From Thauera sedimentorum (GTDB lineage: Bacteria; Pseudomonadota; Gammaproteobacteria; Burkholderiales; Rhodocyclaceae), in the NCBI RefSeq assembly GCF_014489115.1, contig NZ_JACTAH010000001.1, positions 1,612,001 through 1,676,000 of the forward strand: a stretch of 64,000 nt of DNA, in the 5' to 3' direction. A model generated the notes under the pieces. That model saw only the letters and a program-made list of their open reading frames with translations. It searched no databases and was not told the origin of the DNA. Each line of letters starts with the position of its first letter. Position 1 is the first letter of the stretch. Both the position numbers and the translations under genes were made by a program. Positions 57,314-64,000 of the stretch are shown here, one piece after another.

Positions 57314-57345
57314 GCCCGGGAGCACGAGCGATGAAACCGGTGATC

Positions 57346-57463
57346 TACGGCATCAAGAACTGAGTTAACGATATTAAATATGGCCTAACTGGACATCTAA
57401 AATGCCTACCACAAAGTTAGCAAATAATCAATATTTAATATCGGTGTACGGGATTAAGAACTG
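57346..57463 (+). mobile_element. AT-rich insertion scar in the 5' end of the ArsC/YffB gene
   Basis: The direct repeat TACGGCATCAAGAACTG (57346-57362) and TACGGGATTAAGAACTG (57447-57463) codes for the same residues YGIKN in both copies but differs at two third-codon positions. Between them is about 84 bases of AT-rich DNA with perfect 13-bp inverted repeats, CGATATTAAATAT (57369-57381) and ATATTTAATATCG (57431-57443). The upstream copy belongs to an abandoned start (ATG at 57331, MKPVIYGIKN then TGA). The element restored the gene by supplying a new start and a recoded copy. Confidence 0.75.
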
Positions 57464-57800
57464 CGACACGATGAAGAAGGCCTTCGCCTGGCTCGACGAG
57501 CACGGCATCGCCTATGATTTCCATGACTACAAGAAGGCCGGCATCGCCAGCGGGAAACTGCACGCCTGGTCCAAGGCGCTGGGCTGGCGCACCCTGGTCA
57601 ACACCCGCGGCACCACCTGGCGCAAGCTCAGCCCCGAACAGCAGGCCATCGACACCCAGAGCGCGGCGGTGCAACTGATGGTCGAGCACCCCAGTCTGAT
57701 CAAGCGCCCGGTGGTGGAAACCACCTCCGGCCACCTGCTGGTCGGCTTCGATCCGGACACCTTCTCCAGCTTCATCAAACCCGAGGATTGCGCATCGTGA
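57402..57800 (+). CDS. ArsC/Spx family protein (YffB-like) with replaced N-terminus
   Basis: Protein of 132 residues of the ArsC/YffB thioredoxin-fold family (GSH-dependent reductase-like, true substrate unknown). Active-site loop [20 protein letters not shown] with Cys21; [13 protein letters not shown] and [10 protein letters not shown] are typical. The first 15 codons ([15 protein letters not shown]) come from the AT-rich insertion and replace the original MKPVI, still visible at 57331-57345. The family usually starts directly before Y-G-I-x-x-C. The stop overlaps the GTG start of the Hsp33 gene (GTGA). Confidence 0.85.
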   Translation: MPTTKLANNQYLISVYGIKNCDTMKKAFAWLDEHGIAYDFHDYKKAGIASGKLHAWSKALGWRTLVNTRGTTWRKLSPEQQAIDTQSAAVQLMVEHPSLIKRPVVETTSGHLLVGFDPDTFSSFIKPEDCAS

Positions 57801-58654
57801 GCACCCCGAACAGCTACGTGCAACGCTTCCTGCTCGAGAACCTCGACATCCGCGGCGCCGTGGTGCGCCTGGACGACGTCTGGCAGGCGCTGCAGCAAGG
57901 GCGCGACTACCCGCCCGCGGTCGCCGCCCTGCTCGGCCAGCTGAGTGCGGTGTCCGCGCTGATCACCGGCAACCTCAAGCAGCCCGGCCGGCTCACCTTC
58001 CAGATCCAGGGCCACGGCCCGGTGGGCCTGCTGGTGGTCGACTGCAACGAGGAACTCAACCTGCGCGGCTACGCCCGGGTCGACGCCCCGGCCACCGGCG
58101 AGCATCTTGCCGAACTGGTGGGCGACGGCCGCCTGCAGCTCACCCTGGACGTCGAAGGCCTGGACCAGCCCTACCAGAGCGTGGTGCCGCTGGAAGGCGA
58201 CGACATCGCCGCCACCTTCGAGCACTACCTGGCCCAGTCCGAGCAACAACCTGCCGGCCTGTGGCTGGCCAGCGACGGCCAGGCCGCCGTGGCGCTCTTC
58301 CTGCAGAAGCTGCCGGGCGCCGACGACAAGGACGCCGACGGCTGGGACCGCGCCCACCACCTGGCACAGACCGTGCGCAGCGACGAGCTGCTCGGCCTGT
58401 CGCCCGCCGATCTGCTGGGCCGCCTGTTCGCCGAGGAGGACGTCCGCCTGTTCGAGCCCCGCCCCGTCATCCACCACTGGCCGCCCGACCGCGACAAGGT
58501 GGCCGGCATGCTGCAGGGCCTGGGCGAAGAGCAGGTCCGCGCAATACTGGACGAACACGGTGAAGTCGAGGTCCGCGACGACCTCTCCAATTGCCGCTAC
58601 CGCTTCGACAAGGCCGACGTGGACGCGCTGTTCCGCCCGCCTACCCTGCACTGA
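57797..58654 (+). CDS. hslO: Hsp33 family chaperone without the zinc-binding cysteines
   Basis: Protein of 285 residues of the Hsp33 family. The N-terminal chaperone domain is normal ([46 protein letters not shown]). In the C-terminal redox switch, the C-x-C and C-x2-C motifs that bind zinc in E. coli Hsp33 are absent: the first reads [10 protein letters not shown], the second [13 protein letters not shown], so four cysteines became Trp, Pro, Asp and Ser; one Cys remains. Regulation by oxidation and zinc release should not be possible in the known way. The start is GTG 57797, overlapping the previous stop. Confidence 0.88.
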   Translation: MSTPNSYVQRFLLENLDIRGAVVRLDDVWQALQQGRDYPPAVAALLGQLSAVSALITGNLKQPGRLTFQIQGHGPVGLLVVDCNEELNLRGYARVDAPATGEHLAELVGDGRLQLTLDVEGLDQPYQSVVPLEGDDIAATFEHYLAQSEQQPAGLWLASDGQAAVALFLQKLPGADDKDADGWDRAHHLAQTVRSDELLGLSPADLLGRLFAEEDVRLFEPRPVIHHWPPDRDKVAGMLQGLGEEQVRAILDEHGEVEVRDDLSNCRYRFDKADVDALFRPPTLH

Positions 58655-58672
58655 CCCCGCCAGGAGCCGACG

Positions 58673-59071
58673 ATGTACGCCGACCGCAGCCCCACGTCCG
58701 GGATGATCCGCCTCACCCACCTGATCTACGCCCTGCACGCCTTCGCGGTGTTCTCCGGGGTGATCGGCTCGGCCACCATCATCGGCAGCTTCGTCGCCAG
58801 CATTCCCTCGCTCGCGGCCATCGTGCTCAACTACTGGAACCGCGGTGCGGTGCGCGGCACCTGGCTGGACAGCCATTTCGACTGGCAGATCCGTACCTTC
58901 TGGTACACCCTGGCCTGGGTGGTCATCTCGGTCCTGCTGGCCGTGACCCTCATCGGCATTCCCTTCGCGCTGGTCGCGCTGGCAATCGTCTCGCTGTGGG
59001 TGATCTACCGCGTGGTGCGCGGCTGGTGGCGCCTGTCCGGCGGATTGCGCATGCCGATGCCGCCCGCGTAG
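58673..59071 (+). CDS. DUF4870-type membrane protein
   Basis: Protein of 132 residues with three probable membrane helices (MIRLTHLIYALHAFAVFSGV..FVASIPSLAAIVL; FWYTLAWVVISVLLAVTLIG; ALVALAIVSLWVIYRVVRGW). The motif YWNRGAVRGTWLDSHFDWQI..FW and the last helix pair are typical of DUF4870 proteins of unknown function. CAGGAG lies six bases before the ATG. The TAG stop is in the left arm of a REP doublet. It follows the Hsp33 gene by 18 bases. Confidence 0.82.
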   Translation: MYADRSPTSGMIRLTHLIYALHAFAVFSGVIGSATIIGSFVASIPSLAAIVLNYWNRGAVRGTWLDSHFDWQIRTFWYTLAWVVISVLLAVTLIGIPFALVALAIVSLWVIYRVVRGWWRLSGGLRMPMPPA

Positions 59072-59139
59072 GCGCGGGCTTGCCCGCGATGCGGTATCCG
59101 ATTTCCCGCAGGCTGCACCGCGGCCAAGGCCACTCCTAC
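59068..59139. repeat. REP-like palindromic doublet, unit 9, supplies a stop codon
   Basis: 72-bp unit with a diverged left arm (GTAGGCGCGGGCTTGCCCGC) and right arm (CGCGGCCAAGGCCACTCCTAC-like). The TAG at 59069-59071 terminates the membrane-protein gene. Confidence 0.82.
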
Positions 59140-59232
59140 AGGCGGTCGGTGTCCCCACGCCGTCATACGGCTGCCTTGCCGGAAACCCGGCCGCTCAGTA
59201 GACTTCACGGATTTTGAGGCCGCCTTCAGCCG

Positions 59233-60006
59233 ATGACCACCGCCCCTTCCGCCAGCCGCGCCATCGAGTTCCGCAACGCCGCGCTCGGCGCCACCATCGC
59301 CGTCCTGCGTGAGACCGAACCCGCGGCCCTGGCCGACGACCTGCACAAGATGCTGGGCGGCATGCCGGACTTCTTCAGCGGCGAAGCAGCCGTACTCGAT
59401 TTCGCCGGCCTCGCGAACCAGCCGGCACGCGTGGACTGGGCCGGCCTGCTGAGCCTGCTGCGCCGCTACCAGCTACAACCGGTGGGCGTGCGCAACCTGT
59501 CCCCGGATCTCGCCGACGGTGCCCGCCGCGCCGGCCTGGCGCTGCTCGACGGTGCCGAACTGCGCGACCGCCAGTCAGCGCCGCCCGCTGCGCCCGCGCC
59601 GAAGCGTGCCGAAGCGCCTGCTCCCGCCCCTGCGCCGGCACCCGCGCCGATCAGCGCCGGCACCATGTTCATCGACCGTCCGCTGCGCTCCGGCCAGCAG
59701 ATCTACGCGCGTGGCGGCGATCTCGTCGTGCTCGCGGGCGTGAGCAACGGCGCAGAAGTCATCGCCGACGGCAGCATCCACTGCTACGGCCCGCTGCGCG
59801 GGCGCGCGCTGGCCGGCGCCCAGGGCGACAGCGCCGCACGCATCATCGCCACCAACTTCGGCCCGGAGCTGGTTTCGATCGCCGGCGTGTACCGCACCTT
59901 CGAGAAAGGCATTCCCGAACAGCTCGCCGGCCGCGCCGCCCTGGTGCGTCTGAGCGGTCCGGCCAACGAACACAAACTCGACCTCCAGCCGCTGCAGCTG
60001 GATTAA
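59233..60006 (+). CDS. minC: Septum site-determining protein MinC
   Basis: FtsZ-assembly inhibitor of 257 residues. N-terminal domain (IEFRNAALGATIAVLRETEP), a Pro/Ala linker (about 118-138), and the C-terminal beta-helix that binds MinD (RSGQQIYARGGDLVVLAGVS; GAEVIADGSIHCYGPLRGRA; GDSAARIIATNFGPELVSIAG). First gene of minC-minD-minE, 161 bases after the REP doublet, with minD 18 bases downstream. Confidence 0.95.
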   Translation: MTTAPSASRAIEFRNAALGATIAVLRETEPAALADDLHKMLGGMPDFFSGEAAVLDFAGLANQPARVDWAGLLSLLRRYQLQPVGVRNLSPDLADGARRAGLALLDGAELRDRQSAPPAAPAPKRAEAPAPAPAPAPAPISAGTMFIDRPLRSGQQIYARGGDLVVLAGVSNGAEVIADGSIHCYGPLRGRALAGAQGDSAARIIATNFGPELVSIAGVYRTFEKGIPEQLAGRAALVRLSGPANEHKLDLQPLQLD

Positions 60007-60024
60007 ATCAGACAAGGGGAACCC

Positions 60025-60837
60025 GTGAGAGTCATCGTCGTAACTTCCGGCAAGGGCGGCGTGGGCAAGACCACGACCAGCGCGGCATTCTCGTCCGGCC
60101 TGGCACTGCGCGGCTTCAAGACCGCAGTCATCGACTTCGACGTCGGCCTGCGCAACCTGGACCTCATCATGGGCTGCGAACGCCGCGTGGTGTATGACCT
60201 GGTCAACGTCATCAACGGCGAAGCCAAGCTCAACCAGGCGCTGATCAAGGACAAGCACTGCGAGAACCTCTTCGTGCTGCCCGCCTCGCAGACCCGCGAC
60301 AAGGACGCGCTCACCGAGGAAGGCGTCGAGACCGTGCTCAAGGAGCTCGAGCACCTCGGCTTCGACTACGTGGTATGCGACTCGCCCGCCGGCATCGAGC
60401 GCGGCGCGGTGATGGCGCTGACCTTCGCCGACGAAGCCATCGTCACCACCAACCCGGAAGTCTCCTCGGTGCGTGACTCCGACCGCATCCTGGGCATCCT
60501 GCAGTCCAAGAGCCGCCGCGCATCCGAAGGGCGCGAGCCGGTCAAGGAGCACCTGCTGCTCACCCGCTATTCGCCCAAGCGCGTCGAGGAAGGCGAGATG
60601 CTCTCCTACAAGGACGTGCAGGAACTGCTGCGCGTGCCGCTGATCGGCGTGATCCCGGAATCCGAATCGGTGCTGCACGCCTCCAACCAGGGCACTCCGG
60701 CGATCCACCTCAAGGGCACCGACGTCTCCGAGGCCTACCACGACGTGGTTGCGCGTTTCCTCGGCGAAGAGCGCGAACTGCGCTTCGTGAACTACGAGAA
60801 ACCGGGCCTGATCAAGCGCCTGTTCGGAGGCAAGTGA
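60025..60837 (+). CDS. minD: Septum site-determining ATPase MinD
   Basis: ParA-type ATPase of 270 residues that carries MinC to the membrane and oscillates with MinE. Deviant Walker [11 protein letters not shown] (Lys10 to Ser18), [22 protein letters not shown], and Walker B region [14 protein letters not shown]. The C-terminus ends in the amphipathic membrane-targeting helix ([10 protein letters not shown]). It is directly followed by minE with one base between stop and start. Confidence 0.97.
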   Translation: MRVIVVTSGKGGVGKTTTSAAFSSGLALRGFKTAVIDFDVGLRNLDLIMGCERRVVYDLVNVINGEAKLNQALIKDKHCENLFVLPASQTRDKDALTEEGVETVLKELEHLGFDYVVCDSPAGIERGAVMALTFADEAIVTTNPEVSSVRDSDRILGILQSKSRRASEGREPVKEHLLLTRYSPKRVEEGEMLSYKDVQELLRVPLIGVIPESESVLHASNQGTPAIHLKGTDVSEAYHDVVARFLGEERELRFVNYEKPGLIKRLFGGK

Positions 60838-60838
60838 G

Positions 60839-61099
60839 ATGTCCCTGCTCGCCCGCCTCTTCGGCGAAAAGAAGAAGACTGCGGAAATCGCCAAGAACCG
60901 CTTGTCGCTGCTGATCGCCCACGAACGCAGCGGCTCGTCCGGCGCTGCCGACTTCCTGCCTGCGCTGCAGCAGGAACTCATCCAGGTGATCTCCAAGTAC
61001 GTCGCCGTGAACCCCGACGACATCAAGGTGCAGTTGGAAAAGCAGGACAACTACGAGGTCCTGGAAGTCAACATCGTGCTGCCGGAGCAGGGCCGCTGA
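60839..61099 (+). CDS. minE: Cell division topological specificity factor MinE
   Basis: Protein of 86 residues. N-terminal membrane-binding and anti-MinCD helix ([20 protein letters not shown]), then the dimerisation domain ([29 protein letters not shown]). Completes the min operon. An integrated element begins seven bases after its stop. Confidence 0.96.
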   Translation: MSLLARLFGEKKKTAEIAKNRLSLLIAHERSGSSGAADFLPALQQELIQVISKYVAVNPDDIKVQLEKQDNYEVLEVNIVLPEQGR

Positions 61100-61105
61100 A
61101 CACCC

Positions 61106-61144
61106 GCCCGGGTGATGAAATTGGTAACCATAGCGGACTTAAAA
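61106..61144 (+). tRNA. tRNA-Leu(UAA) 5' fragment, likely attachment site
   Basis: GCCCGGG (acceptor stem), TG, a D arm ATG-AAATTGGTAAC-CAT, an anticodon stem GCGGA and the anticodon loop CTTAAAA (UAA). Immediately after the loop the sequence departs (ACTTTTCAG) instead of TCCGC, so the 3' half is missing. An integrase gene follows at 61226. This is the junction left by site-specific integration in the anticodon loop. Confidence 0.75.
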
Positions 61145-61225
61145 ACTTTTCAGAGCCTATAATCTTCAACATCTTAGCGCCCGATGCGTAGTGTCGTGCG
61201 TAATTGTTGAAGAAGAGGCCTGCAA

Positions 61226-62344
61226 ATGGGTTCCGTTGTCGAGCACAAGCGCACTGACAAGCGCACCGGGAAGACCGTCACGCAGTACCGCGCCCACATC
61301 CGCCGCGTGGGCTTCGGAAGCCGGTCCAAGGTCTTCGCAACCAAGCGCGAGGCCTTGGACTGGATTCGCAACAACGAATCCGACAACGCGCTGACCAAGC
61401 GGGCCTCGGCCGGCGGCAAGACCCTGGCAAGCCTGATCGAGGATTTCATCGCGGCCGGCGTGTGCCAATACGCCAGCCAGGCGCACCTTGCGTACTGGTG
61501 CGACCAACTCGGCAACAAGCTCGTCTCAGAGATCACCCACGGCGACATCAATGGCGCTCTGCTGTCACTGCGAACCCGCGGCGGCCGCCGCTTCACACCT
61601 GACGGCATCAAGCCATCCGGCAAGCCGCTGACCCCTGCGACGATCAATCGCTACGCCGCCGCGCTGTCCGCGGTCTTCAACTTCGCCCAGGCGCATGGGG
61701 TCATCGACGCCCACCCGATGAAGGGCGGGAAGGTCAAGAAGCTCAAGGAAGGCCCCGGCCGCCAGCGCATTCTCACGCCGGAAGAGGAAACGCGCCTTCT
61801 CGAGACCGCGCGGGCAGCCCGATGGGACGGCATGTATCTCTTCGTGCTGATGCTGCTCACCACCGCGGCCCGCAAATCCGAAGTGCTCAATCTGCGCTGG
61901 CGCGACCTCGACCTAGGCCGCGGCATCGCCGTACTCGGCAAGACGAAGAACGGCGCGGCGCGGGCGCTTCCGCTCGTCGCGGAAGTCCGCAAGGGCCTCG
62001 CCGAGCTTTCCAAGGTCCGCCCCATCAACAGCGACTTCGTCTTCTACGACCCCAAACAGCCGGGGCGCCCGAAGAACGTCGACACGGCCTGGCAGTTCGT
62101 TCGCGAGCGCGCCGGTCTGAACGATTCCGACGACCCGGTGCATCGCGTCGTGCTCCACACCACCCGGCATACCGGCGTCACCAAGATCATCCGCAACGGC
62201 GCCAACCTGGCGCAGGCCGCGTTGATCTCCGGCCACAAGACCCTGGCGATGCTGAAGCGCTACGAGCACCTAGCCGCAGACGACGTGTTGCAACTCGCGG
62301 AGCATGCGCTCGGCAAGGTCGGAACCGGATCGTCGAAAGGATAG
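61226..62344 (+). CDS. Tyrosine site-specific integrase
   Basis: Tyrosine recombinase of 372 residues. N-terminal SAM-like core-binding region (KTLASLIEDFIAAGVCQYAS, about 70-89) and catalytic domain with the first Arg in TTAARKSEVLNLRWRDLD, then HTTRHTGVTKIIRNG (H-x2-R), GH in LISGHKTLAML and the nucleophile Tyr in KRYEHLA. It lies directly after the tRNA-Leu fragment, which it presumably uses as integration site, and points into the element. Homologues are found on integrative elements and prophages. Confidence 0.93.
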   Translation: MGSVVEHKRTDKRTGKTVTQYRAHIRRVGFGSRSKVFATKREALDWIRNNESDNALTKRASAGGKTLASLIEDFIAAGVCQYASQAHLAYWCDQLGNKLVSEITHGDINGALLSLRTRGGRRFTPDGIKPSGKPLTPATINRYAAALSAVFNFAQAHGVIDAHPMKGGKVKKLKEGPGRQRILTPEEETRLLETARAARWDGMYLFVLMLLTTAARKSEVLNLRWRDLDLGRGIAVLGKTKNGAARALPLVAEVRKGLAELSKVRPINSDFVFYDPKQPGRPKNVDTAWQFVRERAGLNDSDDPVHRVVLHTTRHTGVTKIIRNGANLAQAALISGHKTLAMLKRYEHLAADDVLQLAEHALGKVGTGSSKG

Positions 62345-62444
62345 GCACCACCGCGCCGGCCGGTTGCCGGCAAGAAGCGGGGCATGCGTGGTGCTACCAA
62401 CACCGCGCCGCCCCTGACCACAACGTGAAATAGGAGTTCACGCC

Positions 62445-62927
62445 ATGGCTACCGCCGATTGTACCGCCCGCCGCGAGCGCGAAGACCGCACTATTGCCCG
62501 CGCCCTGCGCATCCTCGAAAAGCGCGCCAAGTACCGTATAACGGGTGCGAGCTACGTATCGTCACCCGATGACGTTCGCCACTTCCTGCGATTGCGCCTG
62601 AATGACCTGGAACGCGAAGAGTTTTGGACGGTGTGGCTGGACGCGAGAAACTGCGTCATTGAAGCGGAGTGCATGTTTGTCGGCTCGCTGACGCAGACCG
62701 CCGTCTATCCGCGCGAAGTAGTCCGGCGGGCACTGCACCATAACGCCGCGGCCGTCATCTTTGCCCACAATCACCCAAGCGGCGCATGCGTGCCGAGCGA
62801 GGCGGACAAGGCGCTGACCGCCAAACTCAAAGCCGCGCTGAATCTCGTCGACGTGCGAACGCTTGACCACATGATTGTCGGAAATGCTCCAATCCCCCTA
62901 TCCTTCGCCGAGAAGGGCTTACTCTGA
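62445..62927 (+). CDS. RadC-like JAB/MPN domain protein of the element
   Basis: Protein of 160 residues of the RadC family, C-terminal domain type only. The metalloprotease-like metal motif is complete: His108, His110, Ser118, Asp121 ([19 protein letters not shown]). The N-terminal helix-hairpin-helix of long RadC is missing, as in copies on plasmids, prophages and integrative elements. AGGAG precedes the ATG by eight bases. Function unknown; short RadC proteins are frequent companions of anti-restriction or transfer genes. Confidence 0.9.
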   Translation: MATADCTARREREDRTIARALRILEKRAKYRITGASYVSSPDDVRHFLRLRLNDLEREEFWTVWLDARNCVIEAECMFVGSLTQTAVYPREVVRRALHHNAAAVIFAHNHPSGACVPSEADKALTAKLKAALNLVDVRTLDHMIVGNAPIPLSFAEKGLL

Positions 62928-63079
62928 CGGCATGGACCAAACACAGCGAACAATTGCGCAAGACCGGGCAATGACCGCTTGACACGGCTCCGCTGCGCCT
63001 AGGTCGGCCAACCGAAAACGGGGACACCCTGCCCCGCTGGCGCAGCAACCTTCTTCAGGGATCGCCACATGGGTGGGCG

Positions 63080-63961
63080 ATGTTTCAACCTCCTGCGCAC
63101 CTTCCCGGGTGGGCGCACTTCCACTGGTGGAAATGGATCTCCGGTCCGGTATGGGACCGCCCTGAGCGCGTCGACGCTGCTCGGGGGCTGCTCACTGAAC
63201 GCGGTCGACTTGGCACGTTCTGGCGAAAACTTTCGCAGTTTGACACGACCAGCCCGGGGGATGGCTTCGAGATCCGCCGCTTGTTCGTCGAACACCTGAT
63301 CATGGGTGTCGATGTAGTTCTGACGCCACGTCGATTCTCTGCGTTGCATCGCTATACCACATCCCCGATGCATGGCCGCCGCACACCGCTTCAGACCCGC
63401 GCTCTTTGGCTTCTCCGCGACCTGTATCGCCTTTGGTGGTTCGCGCCGCCGGCTGTTCTCGGCATGCCCTGCTACGCCCTGGTCTGTGACGCACGAGAAC
63501 CGCTGTGTGCCTTCTTCGACCTAAATCCGCAGTTCGACTTCTACGCTGAAGCCAATCTGATGGGCCTGCAGTGGATCGAGTCAAACCTGAAGCCGGGAAC
63601 CATCGAGCGTGCTCGGGCAACCCACCGAATAGCGCTCAGGGCCCGCAAGCGTATCGAGGAGCTTGAACGCCTTGTCATAGCCGACGACCGGCATTCATGG
63701 ATTCTCGGCGTTCTGTCGCCTCTGTGCTGCCAGCTGGCGTTCTGGCCATCACTCGAAGCGCTGCGCGCTACAGACCCGGAATTATTTTCTAACAAGTACG
63801 GATGGCCTGATTGGCTGAGGCATGTGACGCGCGACCTTGATTTGTACTTTCACCCGCTCGACTTCAAGCAAGTTCTCTCCGCCACCGATTGGGCCGCACT
63901 CGTGGATGTCCTGTTTGACGAGTCCGTCAGCGAACAGCGGATCCTGCAAGTAATCAGATAA
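63080..63961 (+). CDS. Hypothetical element-borne protein
   Basis: Protein of 293 residues, not recognised. It is rich in Trp (HFHWWKWISGPVWDRPER near the N-terminus) and has a hydrophobic stretch in the middle (LYRLWWFAPPAVLGMPCYAL, about 112-131). A Leu/Arg/Glu-rich helical half follows (ARATHRIALRARKRIEELER). No signal peptide. The codon use is less GC-biased than in the chromosomal genes. The ATG at 63080 has only GGTGGG before it, so the exact start is uncertain. It lies 152 bases after the RadC-like gene in the integrated element and is a cargo candidate. Confidence 0.6.
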   Translation: MFQPPAHLPGWAHFHWWKWISGPVWDRPERVDAARGLLTERGRLGTFWRKLSQFDTTSPGDGFEIRRLFVEHLIMGVDVVLTPRRFSALHRYTTSPMHGRRTPLQTRALWLLRDLYRLWWFAPPAVLGMPCYALVCDAREPLCAFFDLNPQFDFYAEANLMGLQWIESNLKPGTIERARATHRIALRARKRIEELERLVIADDRHSWILGVLSPLCCQLAFWPSLEALRATDPELFSNKYGWPDWLRHVTRDLDLYFHPLDFKQVLSATDWAALVDVLFDESVSEQRILQVIR

Positions 63962-64000
63962 GCACTCCGCACTCCCTTTGGCGTCGCCCTGTGCGGCATG

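Noticed and set aside
61106..61225. Group I intron in a tRNA-Leu(UAA) gene
   Set aside because: The anticodon loop is the classic intron site, but no 3' tRNA half appears within the next hundred bases, no conserved intron core is visible, and an integrase gene follows.

Overview
This is a high-GC Gram-negative chromosome segment. Gene content and protein style suggest a betaproteobacterium of the Rhodocyclales (Thauera/Azoarcus/Aromatoleum type): a phasin, σ54 activators, c-di-GMP proteins, a molybdopterin gene set, selD-mnmH and minCDE. The genus is inferred, not shown. Most of the window is ordinary chromosome, framed by two accessory stretches.

Layout. 1-5.4 kb is a lower-GC, partly decayed accessory region: an IS5-type transposase with an internal deletion, two orphan membrane/secreted proteins, a truncated O-methyltransferase, an intact reductase-racemase pair, and a scar where a GNAT fragment abuts a MAPEG fragment. 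5.5-9.7 kb holds clpB with a σ32-type promoter, a DUF1330 protein, an AbrB/PIN toxin-antitoxin pair and arsC. 9.7-14.7 kb holds a PAS-σ54 activator and its probable target operon (a stress-protein-like gene and a CoA-transferase), then a phasin. 14.8-17.2 kb is the mobB-moeA-moaD-moaE operon on the minus strand. 17.5-22.2 kb is a peptide-type ABC importer (binding protein and two permeases, no ATPase). fabI follows.

23.5-32.2 kb is the most interesting block. It has a VpsR-like σ54 activator, an outer-membrane barrel with an N-terminal coiled coil, a periplasmic C39-like peptidase, two exported proteins with a double-glycine motif, and two large paralogous exported Gly/Ala/Asn-rich repeat proteins. 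The layout resembles the Pseudomonas Fap functional-amyloid system with different subunits. Both repeat-protein genes have σ54 promoters with a matching upstream inverted repeat and T-tract at nearly the same spacing, so a shared activator is likely. A hybrid kinase with a dead receiver and a LuxR-type regulator follow.

36-63 kb carries ppiD, a MASE1-CHASE-GGDEF-EAL protein, a tandem HD-GYP protein, ybbA/tesA, selD/mnmH, a semialdehyde dehydrogenase, a PAS kinase, an acyl-CoA synthetase/acetyltransferase fusion (Pat type), a sugar-phosphate mutarotase, tex, an ArsC/YffB protein rebuilt after an AT-rich insertion, an Hsp33 lacking its zinc cysteines, and minCDE. Just after minE a 5' fragment of tRNA-Leu(UAA) marks an attachment site. 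An integrase, a RadC-like protein and an unknown protein follow, so an integrated element starts there and runs off the window.

A family of about 72-bp palindromic doublets (GTAGGAGCGG...) occurs nine times between genes, and in three places it supplies the TAG stop codons of adjoining genes.
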